In this document: piece by piece, positions 1-7,345 of the stretch
Layout of the letters: every line of letters begins with the position of its first letter
Position numbering within the stretch: position 1 is the first letter of the stretch
From: Deltaproteobacteria bacterium
GTDB taxonomy: Bacteria > Desulfobacterota > Syntrophorhabdia > Syntrophorhabdales > Syntrophorhabdaceae
Assembly (NCBI GenBank): GCA_029777945.1
Contig: JAKORG010000045.1
Span: 1 to 64,000 of the forward strand
DNA: 64,000 nucleotides
Direction: 5' to 3'
The notes under the pieces: generated by a model
The model's input: only the letters and a program-made list of their open reading frames with translations
Databases searched by the model: none
What the model was told of the DNA's origin: nothing
Made by a program: the position numbers and the translations under genes

Positions 1-183
1 ACCAGAATCTGGCTTAATAAAACCGGTTATACAGTTAATAAGGGTTGTCTTTCCAGAACCGTTCGGTCCTATAATACCAAAAATTTCTCCCTCATGGACA
101 TCAAAGCTCACATCCATTAATGCCTTTAGTCCACCAAATGTTTTACTTATGCCTTTTACAGATATAATTACGTTATCTTTCAT
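1..183 (-). CDS. livG: Branched-chain amino acid ABC transporter ATP-binding protein LivG (N-terminal part, cut by window edge)
   Basis: Only the first 61 codons are in the window; the gene runs off the left edge. The translation begins MKDNVIISVKGISKTFGGLKA split over an A-loop/beta region and then shows a complete Walker A, GPNGSGKTT, followed by the LivG-type continuation LINCITGFIKPDSG. The FGGLKAL signature before Walker A is typical of LivG/LivF ATPases of the HAAT family. Its ATG overlaps the TGA of livM (ATGA), so the two are translationally coupled. It would energise uptake through LivHM from the cytoplasmic face. The substrate is inferred only from the family. Confidence 0.9.
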   Translation of the reverse strand, partial: MKDNVIISVKGISKTFGGLKALMDVSFDVHEGEIFGIIGPNGSGKTTLINCITGFIKPDSG

Positions 184-1205
184 ACCTTTACCCATCTTTC
201 AAATTGGTGATATTTTCTCTGTAAGTACACCATCAAACCCTCACTTTTGAAAACGATGAAAGCTGTAAGGGCTGCGCAGTAAATAACGATTCTAAATGTG
301 CCGAAAAACCTCAAAAATTCAGAAAGTGGAACGAGAATAAAACTTCCTATGACTGCTCCAACAAGTGTGCCTCCTCCGCCTATTACAACTGAGGCAATGG
401 GAATTATGGAAAAATCAAGGGCAAACAGAGAGAGCCCTGCCCACATATACAGATGGGCAATGTATGCACCACTAAAGCAACCCATAAGGGATGCAATAAA
501 AACTGCCAGGGTCTTTATATACGTAATACTTATACCCGATGCCTTAACTGCCTGGTCATTGTCCTTTACACCCCTTACTGCAAGGCCGATATCCTCATTA
601 ACAAATCTCCTCATGCCAAAAAGGCAGACAAGCATGATAATTATTATTGCATAATGTTCCACGTATTGATGGGGAAAACTGTCAACACCTGCAATCCCGT
701 TTGTGCCTCCTAAGATATTTAATGCCTCGATGACACGGGTAGCAAGTAATGGATACATAAGCGTTACTATTGCAAAGTAAACACCCCTTAAAGGCAGGCA
801 TGGAAGTATTGTTAATGTACAAAACACAGCACCTAATATCGTTGCTATGGGAATTGACAGATAAATGGGAAAATGAAAATAAGAATTAAATATTGCCGAT
901 AGATAACCTCCAACGCCCACAAAGAATGCGCCTCCTAAACAAACAAGCCCAACGTAGTTGGCAAGAAAATCAAATGCAATGGCAAGGATTGAATAAACAA
1001 ACATAATATTTATTACCCTTTTCCAGTAAGGGGCAAGCTCAAGAAAAAAAGGTAGTAAAAGCACCCCCACTATCAGTAGAAGTCTCGGCCCCAGAAGATA
1101 CAGAATCTCTCGCATGGCTGAGATAGCATATATACCCTCTGTTCTTACTTTAATGCCTCTGTCAATTCTCTCTTTTCGCATCATTTCCATAGCTTTCGTT
1201 TCCAT
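180..1205 (-). CDS. livM: Branched-chain amino acid ABC transporter permease LivM
   Basis: The 341-residue inner-membrane permease has about ten hydrophobic segments and the LivM-type cytoplasmic coupling loop (GLAVRGVKDNDQAVKASGI, about residues 210-230) that contacts the ATPase. The N-terminus has a charged extension of about 30 residues before the first membrane segment. It lies 3 bp after livH and overlaps livG by 4 bp, inside the operon binding protein-livH-livM-livG. Family members import leucine/isoleucine/valine but also amides, urea or aromatic acids, so the substrate here is open. No irregularity is visible. Confidence 0.93.
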   Translation of the reverse strand: METKAMEMMRKERIDRGIKVRTEGIYAISAMREILYLLGPRLLLIVGVLLLPFFLELAPYWKRVINIMFVYSILAIAFDFLANYVGLVCLGGAFFVGVGGYLSAIFNSYFHFPIYLSIPIATILGAVFCTLTILPCLPLRGVYFAIVTLMYPLLATRVIEALNILGGTNGIAGVDSFPHQYVEHYAIIIIMLVCLFGMRRFVNEDIGLAVRGVKDNDQAVKASGISITYIKTLAVFIASLMGCFSGAYIAHLYMWAGLSLFALDFSIIPIASVVIGGGGTLVGAVIGSFILVPLSEFLRFFGTFRIVIYCAALTAFIVFKSEGLMVYLQRKYHQFERWVKV

Positions 1206-1208
1206 AAT

Positions 1209-2078
1209 CTAAACCCTCTCTTCCAGTTCTTTCTGCTTACCGAATATGCCCGATGGCTTTATTAAAAGCGTTACAATGATAGCAAGGAGGGCAACCACCA
1301 TCTGATAATGACTTGATAAAAAATGCTCTGTTAAGATCTGGGCAAAACCTATAATAAAAGATGCCAATATGGTGCCGGCCCAGCTACCGAGACCGCCGAT
1401 AACACAAACTGCAATTGCAAAGATCAAAACATTATAACCTGCCTCTACAATTATATTTCCCAGTGGTAAGAGCATAATAGCTGCAAATCCTGCAAGCCCT
1501 GACCCAATTGCAAGAGAGATTATGGCAGTCGTATCTGAATCAATGCCGAGCATCATCGCTGCCCTTTCATCCTGTGCGATCCCCCTCAGAGCAAGACCTA
1601 TCTTATTAAAATGGGTAAAGAGATATAAGAGGATAAAGGTACATACACCTACAATCACTATGATAATCCTCTGATAATCAACTGATACCCCAAAAATTTC
1701 GATAGCCCCTGGATAGAACACGGGGAGGGTAAAGGTCATACCCCTTAATCCCCCCCACCTTAACCCCTCGAGAATTGCAAGACCAATTGCATAGGTTGCT
1801 ATTATCTCAGAGATCTCCATCCCCCTTATCCTGATTACTATTAATCGATAGATAAGGGCACCTATTATACAGGTTATGGCTATACCAAGAAAAATTGCAA
1901 AGGGGTAAGGAAACCCTTCAAATCGATTTAAAAACAACCATGTGATATAACCTGTTGTTATGTAGAGTGCACCGTGAGCAAAATTAGGTAATCTGCTTAT
2001 ACTGTAAACAAGGGTAAACCCAAGAGAAATAATAGCCAATGTTACACTATTTATAATTCCATAAATAAGGATTTCCAC
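1209..2078 (-). CDS. livH: Branched-chain amino acid ABC transporter permease LivH
   Basis: The 289-residue hydrophobic permease is of normal LivH length. It opens with GIINSVTLAIISLGFTLVYS, the usual first membrane helix, and carries the coupling motif ALRGIAQDERAAMMLGI around residues 163-180. It sits 19 bp downstream of the binding-protein gene and 3 bp before livM, in one transcription unit. It forms the heterodimeric membrane pore with LivM. A sigma-54 promoter upstream of the binding-protein gene probably drives it. Confidence 0.93.
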   Translation of the reverse strand: MEILIYGIINSVTLAIISLGFTLVYSISRLPNFAHGALYITTGYITWLFLNRFEGFPYPFAIFLGIAITCIIGALIYRLIVIRIRGMEISEIIATYAIGLAILEGLRWGGLRGMTFTLPVFYPGAIEIFGVSVDYQRIIIVIVGVCTFILLYLFTHFNKIGLALRGIAQDERAAMMLGIDSDTTAIISLAIGSGLAGFAAIMLLPLGNIIVEAGYNVLIFAIAVCVIGGLGSWAGTILASFIIGFAQILTEHFLSSHYQMVVALLAIIVTLLIKPSGIFGKQKELEERV

Positions 2079-2097
2079 CTAACCCCCCTTTTCTTTT

Positions 2098-3363
2098 TTA
2101 CTTCATCCAGGGCGGTAACATTATCTTTCCGTCGGCAACCTTTGGTGGGAATATCTGAACCCTTTTGCCTGCCTGCCACTGGAATATACATGTTACGGCA
2201 CCTTCTTTAGGATCAAAGGACGGGATAATCTGATGGGATTTATCAAATCTCATCCTTCCGTATACACCCATTAAATCTAATGCCTCAAGGGCTTTTATTA
2301 CCTTATCAGGTTCTAAACTACCGGCCTTTTCTATTGCCTCTTTCAGCTGGTATACTGCCATATAGCTTGAGGATGTGCCATAACCTTCAGGCTCTAAGCC
2401 CCATCTCTTTTTATATGCCTCGACGAACTTCATGGTCCAGGGCGTAATCTTTGCCGGTGCATTCCCTCCATTACATACATTGACTATTAAGTATTCACCT
2501 TTTCCACCTGTTGCCTTCCAGAAGCCGGGCTGTTCTGCAGCACAGACAAAACCCAGCGGGATTGCCTTTACCTTCATATCACTCCATTGTTTTAATAATA
2601 CAGCACTCTCAGGCATATCCATCCAGATAAATAAAATTTGAGCACCCTTGTTTTTTGCCTCTGTAAGGCCAAGGGAATAGTCTGTATTCCCTGTAGGGTA
2701 TATCTTCATATCAATGACCTGCCATCCCTTATCTGTTAGTCCTTTTTTCATAAATTCACCGCCTTTACGGGCGTGCTCTACATCCTGAACCATAATATAT
2801 GCCTTATTGAAACCGTATGCCTTTTTCATGTCTTCAAGAAGTGTAATAAATTCATTCATCATGTTAAGGGAGCTGTTGGAATTTCTGAAGCAGTACTTAT
2901 ACTTATCATAGTTATCGGCAACCCTTTTGTTATATAAAGGTGTAAGCGTTCCTGTAGTCACAATGCTTATCTTTTTGTATTTTGACAAAAGATCCATGGC
3001 AGCAAGGGCAGCCTCTGACCTAACAGGACCATCTACAATAAAATCAGCCTTTTTTTCAAGGATTAGTTTTTCTACAGCAAGAAGTGCCTCACTCACAGGC
3101 ACACCAGGCTCAAGGTCCCTTGTATCAATGACTTCCACCTTAAAAGGTCTCTTTTGCCCACCTACTTTAACCCCACCTTGCCCATTAATCTCTTCAACAG
3201 CAAGCTTTATCCCCCTTTCCGCATCCCATCCGTATAAAAATGCAGTGGCCAGCGGGGCACCTATAACGATTGGATTTTCAGCAGAATAAGAAATGCCCCC
3301 ATCTGTTAATAGAAAGCTGGCGACCAAAAAAACACATAGTAATACATAGATTAACTTCTTCAT
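2098..3363 (-). CDS. Periplasmic branched-chain amino acid-type substrate-binding protein (LivK-like)
   Basis: The 421-residue protein has a signal peptide (MKKLIYVLLCVFLVASFLL, cleavage probably near residue 28). Mature features are those of the type I periplasmic-binding fold (Peripla_BP_6): PIVIGAPLATAFLYGWDAER, then AVEEINGQGGVKVGG near the ligand pocket. A GAGGGGGT ribosome site precedes the ATG. It is the first gene of the liv operon and lies about 25 bp behind the predicted start of a sigma-54 promoter. At 421 residues it is longer than classical LivK (about 370), as in the Desulfobacterota-type HAAT proteins that take up varied ligands, so I do not assign leucine specificity. Confidence 0.88.
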   Translation of the reverse strand: MKKLIYVLLCVFLVASFLLTDGGISYSAENPIVIGAPLATAFLYGWDAERGIKLAVEEINGQGGVKVGGQKRPFKVEVIDTRDLEPGVPVSEALLAVEKLILEKKADFIVDGPVRSEAALAAMDLLSKYKKISIVTTGTLTPLYNKRVADNYDKYKYCFRNSNSSLNMMNEFITLLEDMKKAYGFNKAYIMVQDVEHARKGGEFMKKGLTDKGWQVIDMKIYPTGNTDYSLGLTEAKNKGAQILFIWMDMPESAVLLKQWSDMKVKAIPLGFVCAAEQPGFWKATGGKGEYLIVNVCNGGNAPAKITPWTMKFVEAYKKRWGLEPEGYGTSSSYMAVYQLKEAIEKAGSLEPDKVIKALEALDLMGVYGRMRFDKSHQIIPSFDPKEGAVTCIFQWQAGKRVQIFPPKVADGKIMLPPWMK

Positions 3364-3400
3364 AAGACCCCCTCTTTTTCAGATTTTTAAAATATTTATT

Positions 3401-3416
3401 TGCAATAACTATGCCA
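3401..3416 (-). promoter_or_regulatory. Sigma-54 (-24/-12) promoter of the liv operon
   Basis: On the minus strand the sequence reads TGGCATA, then GTTA, then TTGCA. This matches the sigma-54 consensus TGGCACG-N4-TTGCA at ten of twelve positions with exact spacing. The predicted start is near 3390, leaving a leader of about 25 bases with a strong ribosome site before the ATG at 3363. An NtrC-family activator is encoded immediately upstream, and inverted repeats at 3469-3482 and 3510-3526 lie where enhancer sites would be expected. Confidence 0.75.
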
Positions 3417-3468
3417 TATGCCTAACCGTTGAAAAATCTTATTCTACGAAGTTATTAAAACAAGTGTA

Positions 3469-3526
3469 TTTCAAAATTGAAATTTTTAATTGAATGTTTT
3501 TTTTAAAATTTGAAATTTTCTTTCAA
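3469..3526. promoter_or_regulatory. Inverted repeats, candidate enhancer sites for the NtrC-type regulator
   Basis: TTTCAA-AA-TTGAAA (3469-3482) and TTGAAA-N5-TTTCAA (3510-3526) are two inverted repeats built from the same half-site. They lie about 65-120 bp upstream of the -12 element of the liv sigma-54 promoter, a usual distance for upstream activator binding. The region is very AT-rich, so chance is possible. Confidence 0.35.
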
Positions 3527-3726
3527 TCTGGGTTGTTGGTTGTCTTTTTTTTGGGGTAATTATGGACGATGGGTTCTTCTAATTGCCTTATCTCTTTTCT
3601 TAAAAATGATTCGGTTACGTTTAAAATGGCCGATGCCTTTTTTATATTCCACTTCGTGGCATCGAGTACCTTTATAATATGTTCCCTTTTTACCTCGTTT
3701 AGGGTCTTAAAACCCTTGTTTTTCAT
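3523..3726 (-). CDS. Free-standing Fis-type helix-turn-helix protein
   Basis: This 67-residue protein is almost entirely a Fis-family HTH (HTH_8): LNEVKREHIIKVLDATKWNIKKAS followed by a recognition region ILNVTESFLRKEIRQLEE. It parallels the C-terminal DNA-binding domain of the adjacent regulator (TLQEIEKDYILKILENTRW...), so it looks like a duplicated output domain without receiver or ATPase. It starts 41 bp after the regulator gene on the same strand and ends before the liv promoter. It may compete with or assist the full-length regulator at the same sites; that role is inference. Confidence 0.7.
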   Translation of the reverse strand: MKNKGFKTLNEVKREHIIKVLDATKWNIKKASAILNVTESFLRKEIRQLEEPIVHNYPKKKTTNNPD

Positions 3727-3767
3727 AAAATTATTTTATGCAAAAAAAATGCCAGTAATTCCTGGAA

Positions 3768-5129
3768 TTACAATCTCGATTGATGGGCAATGCCGTAATC
3801 TTTTAATTTTTGCCTGAGTGTTGGCCTTGAAATTCCCAATATCTCACATGCCTTACCAAGATGCCACCGTGTATTTTCGAGAATTTTGAGGATATAATCC
3901 TTCTCTATCTCCTGAAGTGTTAATTCTTTTTTGGCCATCTGTTCCTTTGCAAAGAATTTCTTACCCAGTAGAGGTATAATGAGTTCAGAAGGTATAACAT
4001 CACTTCTTGCATTTATTGCAGCGTGGGTGATAATATTTTCAAGCTCCCGAACATTACCAGGCCAGTCGTATTTCATCATCTCTGATATGGCATGGCCTTC
4101 AATCTTTTTTATATTTTTTTTCAAAGTATAGTTAATCTTTTTTAAAAGATAATCCACAAGTAAAGGGATATCAGATTTTCTCTCCCTCAGTGGAGGCACC
4201 TTTATTGTGGTTACACTAAGTCTGTAATACAGGTCTTCACGAAAAAGACCGTCTTGCACCATCTGCCAAAGGTCCCTGTTAGTTGCTACAATTACCCTTG
4301 CATTCGAGTGAATCCGCCTCTCACCTCCTATACGCTCAAATTCTTTCTCCTGCAAAAATCTTAAAAGTTTTGGCTGTAGCTCTAAGGGAAGTTCACCTAT
4401 CTCATCAAAAAAAACAGTCCCTTCCCCAGCGAGTTCTATCTTACCCTTTTTTGTTGTTATGGCACCTGTAAAAGACCCCCTTTCATGGCCAAAAAGTTCG
4501 CTTTCCAGTAATGTCCCCACTATGGCAGAACAGTTAATGGCGCGGAACGGTTCGTTTTTGTATGGGCCATGCATGTGTATTGCCCTGGCAATCAATTCTT
4601 TCCCTGTGCCTGTCTCACCTTCTATAAGCACTGTTACCCTATTTTCGGAAAGGATCCCTATGGCCTTGAACACCTCTTTCATTATCTTGCTCTTACCAAT
4701 AATCCTTCCTTCCTCGTATTCATTCTCTAACGTGCCTGAGATTTCTCTTGCGCCATCAGAAGACGAATCGAGAGATTTAAATGCCTTTTCTATGGCGTTT
4801 TCAAGCTCTTCCACATCAATAGGTTTTGGTATATATTCAAAAGCCCCTGATTTTACAGCCTTTATTGTCGTTTCCATGTCATGAAATGCAGTAATGATTA
4901 TAATGGGGCACTGTCTTTCCTTTAACTTTTCTATTAAATCTATGCCGTTCATATCTGGTAGCCGGACATCGAGTATTATTACATCGGGCCTGAACAAACG
5001 ACTTTTATTCAAGCCTTCCTGGGCATTTATTGCGCATTCAATTATATAACCCTTTTCAGATAAGAACATTTCAAAAGATTCCAAAAGTGAGCGTTCATCG
5101 TCAATAATTAAAATCTTGCCCTTTTTCAT
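3768..5129 (-). CDS. Sigma-54-dependent response regulator, NtrC family
   Basis: The 453-residue regulator has an N-terminal receiver domain with phospho-acceptor D54 and the DD pair at residues 10-11. An AAA+ domain follows with Walker A GETGTGKE (171-178), the sigma-54-contacting loop as GSFTGA (218-223; the commonest form is GAFTGA) and Walker B FFDEIGELP (240-248). The C-terminus is a Fis-type HTH ending GISRPTLRQKLKDYGI. It overlaps the histidine kinase gene by 4 bp (ATGA) and is therefore its partner. The nearest sigma-54 promoter is that of the liv operon, its most likely target. Confidence 0.93.
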   Translation of the reverse strand: MKKGKILIIDDERSLLESFEMFLSEKGYIIECAINAQEGLNKSRLFRPDVIILDVRLPDMNGIDLIEKLKERQCPIIIITAFHDMETTIKAVKSGAFEYIPKPIDVEELENAIEKAFKSLDSSSDGAREISGTLENEYEEGRIIGKSKIMKEVFKAIGILSENRVTVLIEGETGTGKELIARAIHMHGPYKNEPFRAINCSAIVGTLLESELFGHERGSFTGAITTKKGKIELAGEGTVFFDEIGELPLELQPKLLRFLQEKEFERIGGERRIHSNARVIVATNRDLWQMVQDGLFREDLYYRLSVTTIKVPPLRERKSDIPLLVDYLLKKINYTLKKNIKKIEGHAISEMMKYDWPGNVRELENIITHAAINARSDVIPSELIIPLLGKKFFAKEQMAKKELTLQEIEKDYILKILENTRWHLGKACEILGISRPTLRQKLKDYGIAHQSRL

Positions 5130-6634
5130 AGCTTTTCCCTTAAAGGAAGGGTGATATTAAAACACATCCCCTTTGGTTCTCTCAGAGAGGCTGTTATAGA
5201 ACCATTGTGTGCTTCTATTATCCTTTTCACATTTGTTAAACCGAGGCCTGTTCCCTTCTTCTTAATACTGAAAAATGGGTCGAATATATAGGGAAGATAT
5301 TCAGGGGAGATGCCAGGACCATTATCACTTATCAATATTTGAATATTATTGTTAAACTTTGTTTTTATTTCGATAGTCCCTCTTTTGGGTAATGCCTCTA
5401 TGGAGTTTAAAAATATATTTATCATGGCCTGCTCGATCTTTTCAAAATCTATTAGCGTTTGAGGCATGATCTTTGAATAAAGTTTTTTTATTTTTAATGC
5501 CTTTTCCTTTATCTTTACTTCAAGCACACCAAGGGATGAATCAATAACCGTATTTACTTGAATGGGTTTTAGATTTAATTTTATGGGTTTTGCAAAATCG
5601 AGCATTTCATCCAGTATGTGCTCAAGTCTTGAAAGTTCCTGCACTATTATCTCTATTCTTCTTTTATCATAAACATTATTAAAATCTGTCTTTTTCGATA
5701 TAATCTGAATGTTCATCTTAACAGAAGATAGGGGGTTTCTTATTTCATGGGCCAAAGATGTTGTCAACCTCCCTATATGGGCTAACCTTTCCGATTCCCT
5801 TATTCTTCTTTCAGTCTCCATACGTTCTGTAATATCCCTACAGATGCCAGCAACGGCAAACTTACCCTGATATATGATGCCTTTAACCTTATTTTCAGTG
5901 GGATAGATATTACCGTTTTTATGACGCCTGAAATACATATAGAGGTCTTTTGAATCCTTTCCTGCAACCCTTCTTTCGTATAGTCTTTTAACCATAGAAA
6001 GAGACTGATGTGCCACAAGGTCTGAATAGCGCATGCCTATCATTTCATTTAATGTGTAACCGTGCAAATCACAAAAAGCCTTATTTGCAAAAACTATTAT
6101 ACCATCTTGATTTACAAAATACCCATCGTTTATGTCTTCAACGAGGATACGATACTTTCCTTCTGACTCAACAAGCTCCTTTGTCCTCTTTTCAATTTCC
6201 ATTTCAAGGTTTTGAGCATATTCTCTGATTTGCTTTTCATGGAGGGATTGAAAATAGTCGCTGAATCTCGTAATCGTGTAGAACAGGGTTTTATTAAGCC
6301 TTTCAATAGCATCTCTCAATGCCCTACCCTTCATCTCTTTTATCAAAATGGGTATGAGCACTATCCTAATAACTTCATATGCATGTTGAACCTCAGACAG
6401 AGAAAAACCACCCTTAAGTCTTAATTCTGTTATCCACTGAATATGTTCATCTGTCTTTGATAGGTCATCTTCCACAAGGGCGGCATAGTTTGCATCAAAA
6501 GCCTTTGAAACGGTGATCTTTAATTCATTTACCGGTCTTTCACTGTACCTTTTACTAACATGGGTATGAAGATGGTTTATCCATTTGTCTATTATATATT
6601 CTCTATTTTTCTGGAGTATATTTGCCAGTTTCAC
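5126..6634 (-). CDS. PAS-domain sensor histidine kinase with RsbRD-type N-terminal domain
   Basis: The 502-residue, apparently soluble kinase lacks membrane segments. Residues about 5-145 resemble the RsbRD N-terminal domain (ending AIERLNKTLFYTITRFSDYF). A PAS domain spans about 157-270 (YRILVEDINDGYFVNQDGII... DITERMETERR). HisKA follows with phospho-accepting H296 in LAHEIRNPLSS, then HATPase with DNGPGIS and KGTGLGL. It probably senses a cytoplasmic signal and phosphorylates the regulator it overlaps. The start is GTG without a visible Shine-Dalgarno; a good promoter ends only a few bases upstream. Confidence 0.9.
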   Translation of the reverse strand: MKLANILQKNREYIIDKWINHLHTHVSKRYSERPVNELKITVSKAFDANYAALVEDDLSKTDEHIQWITELRLKGGFSLSEVQHAYEVIRIVLIPILIKEMKGRALRDAIERLNKTLFYTITRFSDYFQSLHEKQIREYAQNLEMEIEKRTKELVESEGKYRILVEDINDGYFVNQDGIIVFANKAFCDLHGYTLNEMIGMRYSDLVAHQSLSMVKRLYERRVAGKDSKDLYMYFRRHKNGNIYPTENKVKGIIYQGKFAVAGICRDITERMETERRIRESERLAHIGRLTTSLAHEIRNPLSSVKMNIQIISKKTDFNNVYDKRRIEIIVQELSRLEHILDEMLDFAKPIKLNLKPIQVNTVIDSSLGVLEVKIKEKALKIKKLYSKIMPQTLIDFEKIEQAMINIFLNSIEALPKRGTIEIKTKFNNNIQILISDNGPGISPEYLPYIFDPFFSIKKKGTGLGLTNVKRIIEAHNGSITASLREPKGMCFNITLPLREKL

Positions 6635-6895
6635 TTTTTAAAATTCTATCTTTGTAAAAATTGTTAGTCAAGATATTATGGTGATGTGAAAATTTTTTTC
6701 TTGACAGAAAAATTTCAATTTAATAGAAGATGAAATATAGGGGGGTTATGATAGATAAATATATTTTTTTAGCAATTAAAGCATTAGTTATAAAACCAAA
6801 AACCCCCTCAATTACTAAATCAAAGCCTATTTTAAATCATGATTTACTTTAATAGGATACACTTTTAATTTAATTTAATTTGCCAGGAGAAAAGT
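6635..6895. other. Divergent intergenic region between kinase and nuoE-like genes, with palindromes
   Basis: This 261-bp AT-rich region separates the leftward kinase operon and the rightward nuoEFG-nfnAB operon. It contains a perfect 14-bp palindrome TAAATCATGATTTA (6833-6846), 50 bp before the nuoE start, and distant complementary arms GGGGGTT (6741-6747) and AACCCCC (6801-6807). I see a TTGACA at 6701 but no well-spaced -10, so the nuoE promoter is not fixed. The palindrome could be a redox-regulator operator; the family is unknown. Confidence 0.35.
6643..6671 (-). promoter_or_regulatory. Sigma-70-like promoter of the kinase-regulator operon
   Basis: On the minus strand TTGACT (6671-6666) and TAGAAT (6648-6643) are separated by 17 bp. 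The predicted start falls at about 6636, essentially on the GTG at 6634, which would give a leaderless mRNA. Confidence 0.55.
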
Positions 6896-7345
6896 ATGTC
6901 AGATACCATTGATTTAATCTTTGAAAAGTATGAAAGGGCTCAGGATCAGCTAATACCTATACTACAAGAAGTGCAAAGACAATACGGATACGTGTCTCCT
7001 GAGGCTGTTAAAAAAATCTCCCGTTATCTTAAGATTACAGAAAATCAGATTTACGGTGTTTCATCCTTTTATGCCCAGTTCCGCTTTTCAGCCCCTGGCA
7101 GACATTCTATAAGGGTGTGTCTTGGCACAGCGTGTCATGTCAGGGGTGGAGCAACACTGCTTGAGATGCTGGAGAGGGAACTGGATATTAAGTGTGGTGA
7201 CACGACCTCAGATAAACGCTTTGATTTAGACCGTGTTGCATGTCTTGGATGCTGTGCATTATCTCCTGTGGTGCAGATAGACAAAGATATATACAGTCGT
7301 ATGACTGTAACAAAATTAGCGGAGTTGTTGAAGAGCTATGAATAA
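6896..7345 (+). CDS. NuoE/HydC-type [2Fe-2S] subunit of an NADH-linked oxidoreductase
   Basis: The 149-residue thioredoxin-like ferredoxin subunit matches NuoE/HoxE/HydC throughout. An N-terminal helical part is followed by cysteines C75, C80, C116 and C120 (C-x4-C and C-x3-C), the usual ligands of the N1a-type [2Fe-2S] cluster. A clear AGGAG ribosome site precedes the ATG. It is the first of five overlapping genes; the next begins 8 bases before its stop. With the NuoF-like subunit it would form the NADH-reacting module. Because there are no membrane Nuo genes, this is a soluble enzyme rather than complex I. Confidence 0.9.
   Translation: MSDTIDLIFEKYERAQDQLIPILQEVQRQYGYVSPEAVKKISRYLKITENQIYGVSSFYAQFRFSAPGRHSIRVCLGTACHVRGGATLLEMLERELDIKCGDTTSDKRFDLDRVACLGCCALSPVVQIDKDIYSRMTVTKLAELLKSYE

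Noticed and set aside
6701-6726. TTGACA at 6701 with TAATAG at 6721 as a nuoE promoter.
   Set aside because: The spacing is only 14 bp and no -10 fits at 16-18 bp, so I did not list it.
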